DNA from: Bedellia somnulentella
Lineage: Eukaryota > Arthropoda > Insecta > Lepidoptera > Bedelliidae
Direction of reading: 5' to 3'
NCBI GenBank assembly: GCA_963576735.1
Contig: OY755190.1
Span: 2,039,695-2,103,694, forward strand
Length of the DNA stretch: 64,000 bases
Under the pieces are notes generated by a model. The model was given only the letters and a program-made list of their open reading frames with translations, was not told where the DNA came from and did no database searches. A program made the position numbers and the translations under genes. The stretch's first letter is position 1, and each line of letters opens with the position of its first letter. Positions 47,396 to 58,348 of this stretch are shown in pieces.

Positions 47396-48419
47396 AAGGG
47401 TTGAATTGATTGATTCTTATACGTTCCTCTTTACGATTTTTTGAAATCATTGTTTGATGGCGAAGGGCATTTAGAGGTACGATTTTTCAGAATGGTGCCT
47501 GTACCTTTTAGTTCCAGATTATGTATTTATTCTTGGAAAAGTGAAATCAATTAGAAGAAATTATCGAAAAATAGATGTGAAATGCATTTTAGATGATGTA
47601 ATTGCAACACTTCCGCGAATGGTATTATTACACTCCATCCTAGGCAAAATTGCTTATATGCCGGTGGCAATGTAGCTGAGTGCAATTGATCAGATTGAAT
47701 TACAGTACATAGCCCAATCCTGTAGCACTAACCCTAAAGTTTCTACCCTCATCGTATGGGTTTGCCTTGAATAAATTGTTTACAGCAATGTCCACCATAT
47801 AGTAGGGCACCATTGTCTCTTCAATGCTATAGTGTTCTTCCAGAAGTGGAAGTGGAAATTCTCTTCGGGAAAAGGTCAATATCATTGAGTTTCCCCAATT
47901 CGTCTAAAATTTCACTTAATTTTGACGGTTTCCTGGTCGCAGTCCGAAAGTTTTTAATAAAGTGTCGCCCATACTCCTACCAGTGATACAACACCTCTGA
48001 TGCATATTCATGAAAAGAAGGTGGAAGTTGAATATAATCATCAAAAACTACTAGTTAATTTTATCGCTTATATTCACACATATAATTTCTACCATAAATA
48101 AATACCAGAACAAAATATATCAAAAAAACTTACCTGTGTGATGGCATAACGAACAGCTAACGCTCAATACTATTTATTTACGAAAATATCAAAAGAATAA
48201 TTATAAATTCTTCACGCAGCTAAACTTGAATAAACACTGAACGAAATGAGGGGAGTAATAACAATCATACTACTTACTTACTACGTACGTACTTTTTTTA
48301 AAATTTCAGCGGTGTCAAGACACCTGGTAGAAGTAACTGGGTTAATCTTATTGCTTTGCCTAAAAACATAAAATTTTATAGAGGGTTCCAAAAACATCCT
48401 TTTATGATATTTAAGTGAG
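47396..48419 (-). other. Unrecognised region with possible gene remnant
   Basis: On the minus strand a short first exon is possible: ATGCCATCACACAG followed by a GTAAGT donor (about 48132-48146). Downstream, 48000-47700 translates in pieces (LPPSFHEYASEVLYHW, EYGRHFIKNFRTATRKPSK, LLEEHYSIEETMVPYYMVD) with frame changes, ending in a stop at 47700. I cannot assign a family; it may be a decayed gene or transposase. Confidence 0.3.
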
Positions 48420-48429
48420 CACTAAAAAG

Positions 48430-48610
48430 GAAACTACAAAAAATTTACCCTTAAGGGGTAAAATTGGGAATTGGTGGTAATATGTCATTTTCTCAATAGG
48501 CCTAGACCTCGTTTTTAAAACATACCCTTTTTATATTTTAAATTGATAAAAGACATTAAACTAAACAACTTTGCCTATGGAATGTTTATCTAAAATATTG
48601 TAATATTAAA
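48430..48610. repeat. Outer inverted similarity with 51290-51420
   Basis: AAAGACATTAAACTAAACAA, AATGTTTATCTAAAATATTG and the TATATTTTAAAT stretch occur in inverse order at 51290-51420. They bracket the whole nested stack between 48.6 and 51.3 kb and may be arms of an old element. Confidence 0.5.
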
Positions 48611-48855
48611 TTATTTATATTAAGTATATAAATAAAAATATATATCATAATATTTATATGTATTATAAGTATTATTTTATTGTATCATGTGTGACTATGA
48701 CTGGATTGTTGTATTGTTTGTGTAGATTAACGCATAGTTATTATCAGTTTCAGTATGTTGTTGGACATCTATCTCACATGACTATAATTTATTGACCTCT
48801 CCATTCGAAGGTTGTCTGGAAGAGATCGCTTTTAGTGATAAGACAGACCGCCAAT

Positions 48856-49295
48856 GAGAGGTTTTCTTTTTGAGTAATAAAAAAACAACATAGTTTCCTA
48901 GAGCTCTGTAGATGGCGTTGATGTAACTACGTTACTTACTTAATTTTTTTCTTCGTGGCCTCAATCGTGTTGCCACAATAATTTCGCCAATGTCAACTTT
49001 AAAAACATGTGTCACATCACCATAGAGTAACTTTTTGGCGAGTAAAAACAACAAAAAGAATGTTAAATAAAAATACCGTCTTTGTTTATTTACTTTTAAG
49101 CTATCTTGGCTTAAACTGATATTTATTTAGACTTTCAAATCAGAACGTTTTTATGTACGTTCCGTTTTACGATATAATTACATCCAAGTGTGAAAAACGG
49201 TGTGACGTTCCGTTCCTACCAGTAACATAGCAAGTCTGGCGCCATCTATCCTGAGAACAGGGAAGAAGAAAAAAAGAAAAAAAGGAAAACCTCTC
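48856..49295. mobile_element. 440-bp MITE with GAGAGGTTTTC ends
   Basis: Left end GAGAGGTTTTCTTTTT and right end AAAAAGGAAAACCTCTC are inverted. Comparing with the intact LINE D site (GCCAATTGTAC) gives at most a 2-bp AT duplication. It carries two inverted TAGATGGCG-type motifs (48909, 49238). Confidence 0.7.
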
Positions 49296-49716
49296 ATTGT
49301 ACAGATCCACAATCTTTTCTTGGCCGGTGGCGACTCTGGTACTACTGTCGCCATTTTGAAATTTCGGCCTGTCATTGTCAGTTAGTTCTCAACTAAATAA
49401 AAATTATAGGGTGACCTGCGTATATAATAAATTATCAATTTCATTAATATTTTTTGTAGTGGATTTTTTTTAAAGTCAACTATTTTTATGATGTATCTTT
49501 GCTTATTAATAAACGCTTTTATTTCCAATATCCAATATAAAAAATTTTGAAAATTATTATTTATTTTGTTAAATTTTATCTAAGTAGGCTAACACAAATA
49601 AGATTTCACTTCGTATACACTGATGCGTGGGTTCTAATCCTAATGCGGGGATGTACCAACGTGTCATTTCTTAAGTCAGAACTGTCTGACATATATATAT
49701 AAATATAAGGCAAATA

Positions 49717-50081
49717 CGACGTGATAGCTTAATGGGTAGAACACCGGTTAACGTGCAAGCGACTAGTGTTCAAATCCCGGATCGAGCCTAAACCAATTTG
49801 TCTTTTCTAAAGACATATGTGTGGTTAATTTATCACGGTTGTTAACGGTGAGGGAAAACACCGTGAGGAAACCCACATGGCTGAGTTGTACTTAGGCGTG
49901 TGATAGTGTATTCATACAAAACGGCCTGCCCCCTATCACGTGAGTACACTGTCCATGCAAAACGTGGGTACTCAAAACACCAGGTGACAAAGTCACGTGA
50001 TGTTCAGAAGTATTAGTACCCTCTGCCAAACCCATTCGGGGGTATTCGGCGAGAACGTTTATGTTATGTTATGCTATATGT
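49717..50081 (+). mobile_element. SINE B inside element X copy 1
   Basis: Full length, with head CGACGTGATAGCTTAATGGG and tail (ATGTT)n. Confidence 0.88.
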
Positions 50082-50535
50082 TACAAGGCTGTTAACAGCA
50101 ATAAAAAAGTGCCCATAAATTCACTGACCCAGCAAAATGAATGACCCAAACGATATCTGATGTTTAGAATTATTTTTTCTGTGCCACTTTTTTGGGGGAT
50201 CTATGTGTGCATATGAAATGTAAAAGACAGTACACGACAAGGTAAGCCTCTGATTTACAGGATTAAATAAGTGAGTTTATGTAGTTACCCACTTATTAAC
50301 TCTGAGTGTTACAAATAACAAACCCTTGAGTATAAAATAATGAAACAGTTTTCAGAGAAGTACAATTGGCAGTGTTATCGCTAAAAGCAATCTCTTCCAG
50401 ACAACATTTGGGAGGTAAGATCAGCAAATTTAGGATACACAGTCATTCGGGTAGACATACCAGACAAGGGCAAAAATAAATGTATATAATTAGCTTACAT
50501 TAAAACGAACTTGTTTACTTACAATAATAGTTATT

Positions 50536-50786
50536 ACATACATACATACATATACTCACGGCTGTAAATCTCTAGAATGGGTAGCCAAAGCTAAGGAATT
50601 AGAAACTCCTCAGCCACTTTTGGAAAGTTGAGTGGAGTTAAGATGGTAAAATAAAGGTTATTGGTGATGGGTCTCCAACCGCATCGCCCAAAAATCTCTT
50701 AAAAGCCCCAATACCGTTAGTCGCCTCTTACGTACACCCACCGGAAGAAATGGGGTAGTGCTATTCTAAGCCGACACTACACAGCA
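50536..50786 (-). mobile_element. SINE A inside element X copy 1
   Basis: Full length. TAGTTATTA lies on both sides, the same duplication as around the SINE at 38432. Confidence 0.88.
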
Positions 50787-51063
50787 ACTAGTTATTAATT
50801 AAATGAATATTATATAAATTGTTTTATTAAGACATTTCAATACATAAATAAATTAGCCTGTATGATGTAAAATTATTTCCCTTATAATCATAGAAATCTT
50901 ATAATGGTTAATTTTTATTTACTGGCAATACTAATATCTATGACAGCGACGCCCTTACCGGCTAAGAAATGATTGTGGATCTGTACTTTTGTTATTTTAT
51001 TCTGTGTATGTATTTGTAAATGTTCCTCCATATTTGATGTGCAATAAAGAGTTTTCTATTCTA

Positions 51064-51300
51064 TTATATTGTAATTTTTAAAATAATTAAATACATAAAA
51101 AGTGTCGTATCTAGATCAAACTGAGAAAGTATAGTGAGGTTCTTAGCCTCAGCTGAAATAAAAAATATCTTGTGATTTGACCATATGCCTTTTTATTTTT
51201 ATTTTAGTCTAGGTTAAGAAACTCACCTTTCTCAGTTTGATCTAGGCAGTGACACTTTTTAATTATTAATTATTTTGAAAATTACAATATTTTAGATCAA
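51064..51300. mobile_element. Long hairpin element (~95-bp arms)
   Basis: ATTGTAATTTTTAAAATAAT, AAAAGTGTC and CTAGATCAAACTGAGAAAG at the left recur as inverse complements at the right, leaving a loop of about 45-50 bp. It may be a MITE; flanking duplication not clear because the flanks are also inverted. Confidence 0.7.
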
Positions 51301-51552
51301 CATTCCAAAGACAAACTTTTTTAGTTTGATGTCTTTAATAGATTTAAAATATAAAAAGGGTTTAAATTATCTGTTTGGATGAAAGACACAAAATTATGCC
51401 CTAAAAGGGTAATTATACGGAGTGGGGAATAAAAATGTATAAAACATATATAACCTTAGCAGTATATTATAAAAATGTATTCTACCTACATTGACGTAGT
51501 CGCGAGCACAAAGCTGGTTCTATATAAAGTAGAAGTTCTAGTAGAATTATAC

Positions 51553-52160
51553 AAACATACTCACACCGATAGTTCTCATTGGGATAGGTAGAGACTATCG
51601 GTCGCCACTTTGTACGCTCCTGGCAAACCTCTCTAGCTTGGTTTACATCCACCAATCTTTTCATACATGCTCTTTTATTTTTCATACATTGAACACTAAC
51701 TCACCAACTTTTCTGAGGGATCTCATCTCTACTGCATTCACTCTACTTTTATGTTTCTTTTACCACACCCAACATTTGCTAGCAAACATAAGCGTAGGAA
51801 CAAGAAGAGTATCATGCACACACAGCCATTCGGGCCTTTTCACACACTAATTGCTACCCCCGTAGCATGAGGCGCGTAAGAGAGTTCATAATAGATTTTG
51901 ATAATAGATTTTGTATGAGCAATCTGTCGGTTTGTCACTTCTCATGTGTCAAACGCGCTCTCACAAGCCTCATGCTACCAGTGCTGGTCATAAGACTATT
52001 CATTGCTCAATTCATCGCCTTACCCTTTTTCACTCTACAAATGCGACACATGCAATATTCATCGTCTCTTGCAACTCTTCAACCGACGATGCAAGTAATA
52101 CATGATCGTCGGCGTATAAGAGGCATTTAAAGATGAATCCACCCATTCTCGGTCCATATT
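51553..52160 (-). pseudogene. LINE C 3' part including RT C-terminus
   Basis: In minus orientation it contains the MKNKRACMKRLVDVNQAREV and CQERTKWRPIVS end and, further upstream, the VLFLRLCLLANVGCGKRNI-like region shared with 34190-34330. It is broken by frameshifts, a deletion after 51690 and a nested hairpin element. Confidence 0.65.
51855..51985. mobile_element. Small hairpin MITE nested in LINE C
   Basis: GTAGCATGAGGCGCGTAAGA and its near-complement at 51950-51981 bracket about 130 bp. The LINE C sequence at 34150-34190 is uninterrupted at the corresponding point, which shows this is an insertion. Confidence 0.65.
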
Positions 52161-53062
52161 GGCCTATGTTATTCGCCTATTTTTGTTTATTTGATAATCT
52201 CATTTGTAAATTTAGCTGTAAGCCCTCCAAAGATTACAAAATAAAAATAAAATAATCACTTTACGCTACTCTGTTAAACAGTCATCCATTATATAGATAT
52301 ATATATGAACTTCATAGTCCAATGTTACGCACATAGAGGTTGAATTTATAAAGTTTCATTTTAAATACTCACTTATACCGTGAAAGGTTATATATTTCAT
52401 TATGTTTTATACCAAAATTTAAATTTCCAGGAAAGGAAATTAGAAAATATTCATACAGACTATTACACACCTTAAGGATGCCGTTAGGTAGAAAAAATAT
52501 CCTTTCCCTACACAAATCGTTGACAATATAATCAAAAACATATACAACAATTTACATATATTTTTTAACACAATTTAAAGGGTTTCATACATACTTTACA
52601 CACCTATTTAAGCTTCTAAAAGGTTTTATTTCTTAAACTACCTTCACAGTGCTTACTTCCATTTACATAATATGTAAGAGGAGCTCCTAGAAAGAAAGAA
52701 AGAAAAATCTTTATTCTCCTCTTGAGGACACAAACAATAAAAATAGACTTAAACAACTTATACATACATATACTCACGCCATTAGTTCCCATTGGGGTAG
52801 GCAGAGACTATTGATCGCCCCTTCGCACGATCCTGACAAACCTCTCTAGCTTCGTTTACATCTATCAATCTTAAACAACTTATACAACAACAAAAAAGAA
52901 CCTGTATACTAGAAATAGTATACTAGACATAATTTCAAGTTAGTAGGTACCGTAATATCGACTGTGCGTTTATTCTAGTTCTGTCAGTCAGTTCTCCCTC
53001 ATATTAATATAAATTATTTAATTCTTTAAATTATTGCTCCCAATATATTATTAAAATGTGTA
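52161..53062. other. Intergenic; one LINE C fragment
   Basis: 52760-52872 is a minus LINE C 3' end (ACTCACGCCATTAGTTCCCA). The remainder is AT-rich with no recognised feature. Confidence 0.5.
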
Positions 53063-53292
53063 TAAACATAGACGGATACGGACATATTATACACAGATCA
53101 AGTTAGCCCCAAACTAAGGAAAACTTGTATTATGGGATACTAACTCAACAATATATTTAATAATATAATGCACATGTGAATAACATCTATGGTTAAGACA
53201 CAACTAAATGTGGCTCTACCGGGGATCGAACCCGCAATCTCCGGACCCAGAAGGTAGGCACCTATCCACTCGGTTGCGGACGTTGTCGTTTT
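53063..53292 (-). mobile_element. SINE F copy, best preserved
   Basis: TATTATGGGATACTAACTCA at one end. On the minus strand the other end reads like a tRNA (AACCGAGTGGATAGGTGCC ... GGGTTCGATCCCCGGTAGAG). Arm pairing is imperfect and an unusual 3' extension follows, so it is a SINE head and not a functional tRNA gene. Confidence 0.7.
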
Positions 53293-53849
53293 CGATATAA
53301 CATAAAAAAACAGGAAGTAAAAATCATAAAAATATAGTAAATAATGATCAAAAGGATTGAAATAGGAAAGATCACAGAGAGGAGAGCCAAAAATGAAAGG
53401 AATGAAATGAAAACAAGGCCATGCGGATCAAAGAGAAAAGTGTGATTTCCGCTTCTTCAATTTCATTTTGAACAGAGTCAGAAAATATTACGATTTCCAA
53501 ATGTGTTATTTTGTTACCCCAATCCAGTTTCATCCTTAAATATTAAAAAGGAAATGTATAATCATCATCCGACTGGCATCATTTATTCAATAAAACCAAT
53601 CTGAACCGAAAGGTTCCAAATTAATAAATGAAATCCAAAGAGATTAAAATAAAAAAACGAATAAAACCACGAGTAAACAAAATAAATGCATTCATAACTG
53701 TTCCTGTTATCAATCATTATCAGACTGAAACTGCCTTGTATCCGAAGTGCGTAACTTATAAATTATTGATCAGTTTCCTTCCCAAGTAGGAAACATAACA
53801 GAGCGGTATGAAACGAAGCAACAGTTGGCATGGCAGTTTACTGAAATCT
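53293..53849. other. Upstream region of the rabphilin-like exon
   Basis: Unique AT-rich sequence; nothing recognised. Confidence 0.4.
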
Positions 53850-53882
53850 CTTGGCGGGAACGCGCGACTTTACGCGCGCAAA
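53850..53882 (+). promoter_or_regulatory. Promoter-like GC block with E2F-type site
   Basis: TTGGCGGGAACGCGCG matches the E2F/DP consensus, followed by a second GCGCGC. It lies 60-85 bp upstream of the rabphilin-like start codon in otherwise AT-rich DNA. Function is inference. Confidence 0.3.
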
Positions 53883-53934
53883 TCAACGTAATTTTTGACA
53901 GTTTTTTTTATTCTCAGTTTTACTTTTAGTGACA

Positions 53935-54002
53935 ATGAATTTCCAGAGTAAAGCCAATAAGTTTGTGTGTCCTAATGATCGGCAACTTTCGTTGAGAGCC
54001 AA
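53935..54002 (+). CDS. Rph: First coding exon of a rabphilin/Noc2-like Rab effector
   Basis: ATG opens 22 codons plus two bases, MNFQSKANKFVCPNDRQLSL then RA(K), ending at a strong GTAAGT donor (54003). The KFVCPNDRQL-LRAK block is the N-terminal signature of rabphilin and Noc2 (RPH3AL), just before the Rab3/Rab27-binding helices that begin LKTGWSV in relatives. Those proteins act in regulated exocytosis. TTTTACTTTTAG immediately before the ATG could be a 3' splice site, so a non-coding 5' exon is possible. I searched the remaining 10 kb by eye for the next exon (GW-V motif, then the zinc finger) without success, so intron 1 probably runs beyond the window. Confidence 0.68.
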
Positions 54003-54257
54003 GTAAGTTTTTGTAGAGTATTGTAATGAATAAGTTTTAAGTGTGATGACGAGTTTGTTTACGTTTGAATTCATCCCTGTGCAATTAAGTTTTACGGTTG
54101 TCCAAGCACGAATTTGATGAAGCTTTTTATAGCAATAATAATATGTAAGTGCTTTCTTTATCGAAATAAAAGAAGTGAACGTAACTTTTTGAATTACTGA
54201 ACCAACTTTTGTCCATTACTCAATAAGTACAAAGTTTGAACAAACATCAGGCTGTTA

Positions 54258-54478
54258 CTAATAAATAAAGAATAAATAAAGGAAAGAAAAATTTTCCGAC
54301 ACAGGCGCGCCTAGGCGGGGATCGAACCCGCGACCTCGGGTAAACGCCCCGGACGCTCTGCCAACTGAGCTACCGTGTCAATTGGCTGCCAGTGCGAAAT
54401 TCTTCTATCCTTTATTTATTCTTTATTTATTAGTAATAATCCCCACATGAGGTTTTCATGAACAAAAAGATTTAAATT
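54258..54478 (-). mobile_element. SINE H (tRNA-derived) with 12-bp TSD
   Basis: ATCAGGCTGTTA lies on both sides (54246-54257, 54479-54490). Inside, on the minus strand, 54379-54298 reads as a tRNA-like sequence with good A and B boxes (TAGCTCAGTTGG, GGTTCGATCCCC) and an anticodon-loop triplet GTT by position. There is an about 9-nt insertion between T arm and acceptor, and position 33 is not T. The tRNA part is bracketed by 26-bp inverted repeats (CTAATAAATAAAGAATAAAT). Confidence 0.8.
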
Positions 54479-54779
54479 ATCAGGCTGTTAGTTAGTATCT
54501 TTTTACAGTGCTTTTTGTTATGGTCTCGTCATTCAGATTCAGTATTTTAAATCCGTCTAGTATGTTTGGCGTGGAGTTATGCGTCTATAAATGTTTTATT
54601 CTGCTGAAAATAAAAGATTTTATGGAGCCTAAAAGTTGTCAGCGCCATGAACGTTAAAAAAAGAATCTGTAAGCGTAACATAATGATTAAGTTAACGCAG
54701 GTTGAATATTAATGAAAGCGAGATAAAGCCGGACCGTGTCTTGATAATCCAGAAAATGGGTCAAAGTAGTAACTTACTA

Positions 54780-55784
54780 CACTCACGCCGTTAGTTACCA
54801 TTGGGGTAGGTAGAGACTAGTAATCTATACTTATAATAAATCTGTAGAGAGGTCAATTCTGTACATGAAATATAATTTCAAAATAACTATTAGGGGTTGA
54901 TAAGTGATCGATACTGATGCCAAAAACGCAATCAGTAATTTTTTTGTCTGTCTGTCTGTCGGTTTGTATGTTCCTTATGGAAACAAAACTACTCGACGGA
55001 TTTTAACGAAACTTGGTACAATTATTCTTTATACTCCTAGGCAGGTATTTCGGCAGAGTAGTTAAGGGGAATTTTGGGAAAATTTGGGAAAACGGGAGAT
55101 GTTACTCCATTTTTTAATCTTCCGTCGCGTGTGCAGCCTTTATGGTTAAACTTACATAGAAATCACGTATCACGGAAATATTCTACATAAAATTGTCTAA
55201 AAAATATCCCAATACAGCATATGCCTATCTCTTATGGTTAACACACAGTCTCACAGTAACACGTGTAACTCCTGATAACTTGACAGTTCGGAGCATTCTG
55301 ATTATATTTGTTAACTCTAACGTTTATTATACTCTCACTCATTCTTAATTTAAAAACGTTAACAATATTACTTATTCAATAAAAAAATAATCATAGAAAT
55401 CGGTACAGAAACATCAAAATAATTCATGAAATAAGCCATCGCGCCGTCGCACGTTAATACTGAATCATGCTATAAGGATTATTTTCGTGTAAAAGTTGCG
55501 CGGGCAAAAGATAGCCGTGACATATACTCACGGCTTTGATGTATGCAAAGTTTTTCAACTCTGATTGTTTGTTTGCAAGGGCTTATTTTTGGACATACTG
55601 AACCGTTTATAAAAGCGCTTCCACAATCACAAGGCTACACTATTCAGGAGCATTATAAGTTGCGATAAATTTCACAATGGTTGAGTAGTGATTGAAGAAA
55701 CCTCAGATATTTTGAAAACTACGCTACCCGTGTGAAGCTGGGCCGATCCACTAGTCGCAAATAAAACTCTCAAGCTTCGTCTAT
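54780..55784. repeat. Dispersed insect repeat with CTGT microsatellite
   Basis: Begins with a LINE C scrap (54780-54830). It then has TTGTCTGTCTGTCTGTCGG (about 54940) and AAAACTACTCGACGGATTTT, and ends in GAAGCTGGGCCGATCCACTA, a pattern familiar from insect repeats of the '...GTGCGAAGCCGGG' type. Class not assigned. Confidence 0.45.
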
Positions 55785-55930
55785 TTTCATAAATCTTTTC
55801 ATACATGCTCTTTTATTCTTCGCACTTCGGACCCCTGACTTTTAGGCACATTCTCTATTCAATCTAAAATATGTTCTGAGTGGTCGTCCTCTAATAACAT
55901 TACCTTCTACATTGAGTCTATATATCTCAA
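55785..55930 (-). mobile_element. LINE C 3' end fragment
   Basis: AATCTTTTCATACATGCTCT, TATTCTTCGCACTTCGGACC and GGTCGTCCTCTAATAACATT are the inverse of the LINE C coding end. Confidence 0.55.
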
Positions 55931-56191
55931 ACATAAATGTATAAAAAGGGTGATTATAAGTTGCAAGTCTCCTACAGCCGATAAAAAGAGAAGGAATTTG
56001 TAAATTTAACTGAATGATGCTTTCATAACGTGCTTTTGCAACTAATTACAATATTTTTTTGCACTCAGTGGATTCTCATTAGGGCCATAGAAAGATTTTT
56101 TAATGAGAAATTAGCGGAATAAATCGGTTCATAACAACAAGAATTTCCTCATTAAAGTAATCATATAACTGAAAAGAAAAGAAAAGAAAAT

Positions 56192-56233
56192 TGCTGTGTA
56201 GCGTCGGCTTCGAATATAATCGCTCCCCATTTA
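56192..56233 (+). mobile_element. SINE A 5' scrap
   Basis: TTGCTGTGTAGCGTCGGCTT and CGCTCCCCATTTA, cut off where the LINE reverse transcriptase begins. Confidence 0.55.
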
Positions 56234-57970
56234 ACGATACTTTTTAATAAATGTATAGATATAGGAGAATTTCCAGACTGTATGAAGTTAAGTAGGCTCA
56301 TCCCACTACATAAATCAGGAGATAGTCAGACCTTTACCAACTATAGGCCTATTTCTATTTTACCAGTTCTCAGTAAGGTTTTTGAAAAAATCATGTCCAA
56401 CCAAATGCTTTCATATTTCAATAAAAATAATATATTCCATGACGAGCAATATGGTTTTACTAAAGGTAGGTCTACTGTAGATGCAGGAGGACTAATGAAA
56501 CATATTTTTAATTCATAGGAAAACTCCCGGGATGCGTTAGGTATATTTTGTGACCTCACAAAAGCTTTTGATTGTGTAAAAAAGGAAATAGCGTTGACTA
56601 AACTTAAATATTACGGTTTTGACGAGCAAGCACTGAAATTAATGGCATCATATCTTGATAAAAGAACTTTAAAGGTAGATATTAATGGAACCACGTCGAA
56701 AGGATCGGAAATAGAGATGGGCGTTCCTCAAGGTTCTATACTTGGCCCATTACTGTTTCTGATTTATATTAATGATTTACCATTTATGGTACAAAAGTAT
56801 TCTGAGATAGTTATGTTTGCAGATGACACATCTTTAATATTTAATGTAGCGAGATCCTCTACATCTCTTGACGACGTGAATAAAGCTATCTCACTGGTAT
56901 TGCATTGGTTTGCTGTAAATAACCTGGTTCTGAATGCCAAAAAAACTAAATGTATTAAATTTACTTTACCGAATGTTAGGCAAGTTGACGCCAATATTGT
57001 TATTGACAGTGAAAAAGTAGAATTAGTGAAAGAGACAAAATTCCTAGGGATAATAATCGATTCTAAGTTGCAATGGGGACCCCATATACTAACACTTTCT
57101 AAAAGGCTGAGCTCAGCAGCGTATGCCGTGCGTAAGATTAGAGAAATAGCAGACATAGAAACAGCTCGCATTGTTTATTTCAGTTATTTTCATAGTATTA
57201 TGTCGTACGGTATTTTATTATGGGGTAAAGCGGCTGATGTTCATAAAGTTTTTGTCTTACAAAAGTGAGCTATCCGATCTATTTACATGTTAAGGTCGAG
57301 GTATTCGTTGCGCGAAAAATTTAAAGATATTGGCATTTTAACTGTCCCTTGCCAATACATATTTGAGAATTTAATGTATGCCAAAAAGAATATAGGCCAA
57401 TTAAGTAAAGTTAGTGATAGGCATACTGTTAACACTCGGAATAAGGAGAAACTTAACGTACCGAAGTATATTCAATAAACTTCCTTCTGACATATTGGAA
57501 TTGCCTGTGGCATCTTTTAAAAAGGCAATTAAAGCCATGCTTTTAAAGAAATCTTACTACAGTGTTCAAGATTTTTTAAACGACAAGGACCCAACGCGCA
57601 CATGACCATGTCCGTAAAGCTATAAATCTTCCCTCGTTATTCCTAGGAATAATTGTCTGGTGAGGATTTTTCTTCTCACGTTATGTGATTGGTTTTTGTG
57701 ATGGACAATTTATTTTAATTATGTCAAACTAGGGTTTGGTTTGGTCGCATAGAAAATCTTTTGTAAAGTAAAAACATGTTTATAAACTGAAATTGTACAA
57801 ACCATATTTTGAAAAAATGAAAAAATGAGAATGTAAAGAGTTTCTTTGTTGCTTCTTCTCTTTACGAACACCTTCCGAAGCAACGGATTAACGATTAATT
57901 TAAAACTTTGACGTTCAAAAAATTTTAGTATTTAACTTTATTTTGAAAAATAAACTTTTCGACTTTTTTT
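56234..57970 (+). pseudogene. Jockey-group LINE reverse transcriptase, recently dead
   Basis: One frame holds most of the RT: LIPLHKSGD, NYRPISILPVLSKVFEKI, motif A FCDLTKAFDCV, motif B MGVPQGSILGPLLFLIYIND, motif C VMFADDTSL, then ETKFLGIIIDSKLQW and the C-terminal ILTVPCQYIFENLMYAKKN. It is broken by an in-frame TAG at 56516, an in-frame TGA at 57266 (QK*AIR, where relatives have QKRAIR) and a frameshift near 57.47 kb. The 3' UTR (AAAGAGTTTCTTTGTTGCTT) ends in AAATAAA. The endonuclease half is missing (5' truncation). It would have copied LINE RNA at the insertion site. Confidence 0.88.
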
Positions 57971-58197
57971 TTGACTTTTGAATAGCATTACCCCGTTTCT
58001 TCCCGTGGGTGTTGGTAAAAGGTGACTTAACAAGATATTGGGTCTTTTTAATTAAATTTTAAAATAAATAATGCGGTTTGAATTTGAAACCCATTACCAA
58101 AAATCTTTACTTTACAATCATTTTTCCATTAAACTTTCAAAACTGGCTGAGGAACCTTGGCTACCCCTTCTATAGATATATAGTCGTGAGTATATGA
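57971..58197 (+). mobile_element. Degenerate SINE A copy
   Basis: GAATAGCATTACCCCGTTTC ... AAAAGGTGACTTAACA ... ACTGGCTGAGGAACC ... AGTCGTGAGTATATG. It sits at the 3' end of the LINE. Confidence 0.7.
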
Positions 58198-58348
58198 ACA
58201 AAGTTTATCGAGAATGTCAAAATTATTGTGACGATAACAGTGACGAGAACCTATTACATTAACCAAGTATAGACGATTGATATTTTTAGAGTTGCATTAT
58301 AACAACAAATACTCAACATAATTATTTCACTCAACATAACTTTGTATG

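Larger units (their letters stand above)
49303..50982 (+). mobile_element. Element X copy 1, complete, TSD GTAC
   Basis: Terminal inverted repeats of about 28 bp (AGATCCACAATC..TTTCTTGGCCGG) are bounded by GTAC on both sides (49299-49302 and 50983-50986). The intact LINE D sequence has a single GTAC at this point, confirming a 4-bp duplication. It is 1680 bp including a nested SINE B and SINE A. No protein-coding frame; a non-autonomous DNA transposon of unassigned superfamily. Confidence 0.87.
48620..51062 (+). mobile_element. LINE D 3' end split by nested transposons
   Basis: The left part (48620-48855) ends GATAAGACAGACCGCCAAT. The right part (50983-51062) resumes GTACTTTTGTTATTTT and ends AATAAAGAGTTTTCTATTCT. 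Joined, they match the uninterrupted copy at 26116-26355. Everything between is later insertion. Confidence 0.78.

Noticed and set aside
47700..47885. 61-codon frame considered as a PIF/Harbinger transposase or GINS-like piece
   Set aside because: The resemblance was only a few residues and no ordered set of motifs could be found.
51638..52130. Plus-strand open frames of 64-87 codons
   Set aside because: They lie antisense to the LINE C fragment and its nested hairpin.
53210..53285. Possible tRNA gene on the minus strand
   Set aside because: Arm pairing is imperfect, and similar sequences occur at 18.7 and 1.2 kb within the same SINE family.
54298..54379. Possible tRNA gene (anticodon-loop triplet GTT)
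   Set aside because: About 9 extra bases separate T arm and acceptor, position 33 is not T, and the whole sits in a retroposon with a target duplication.
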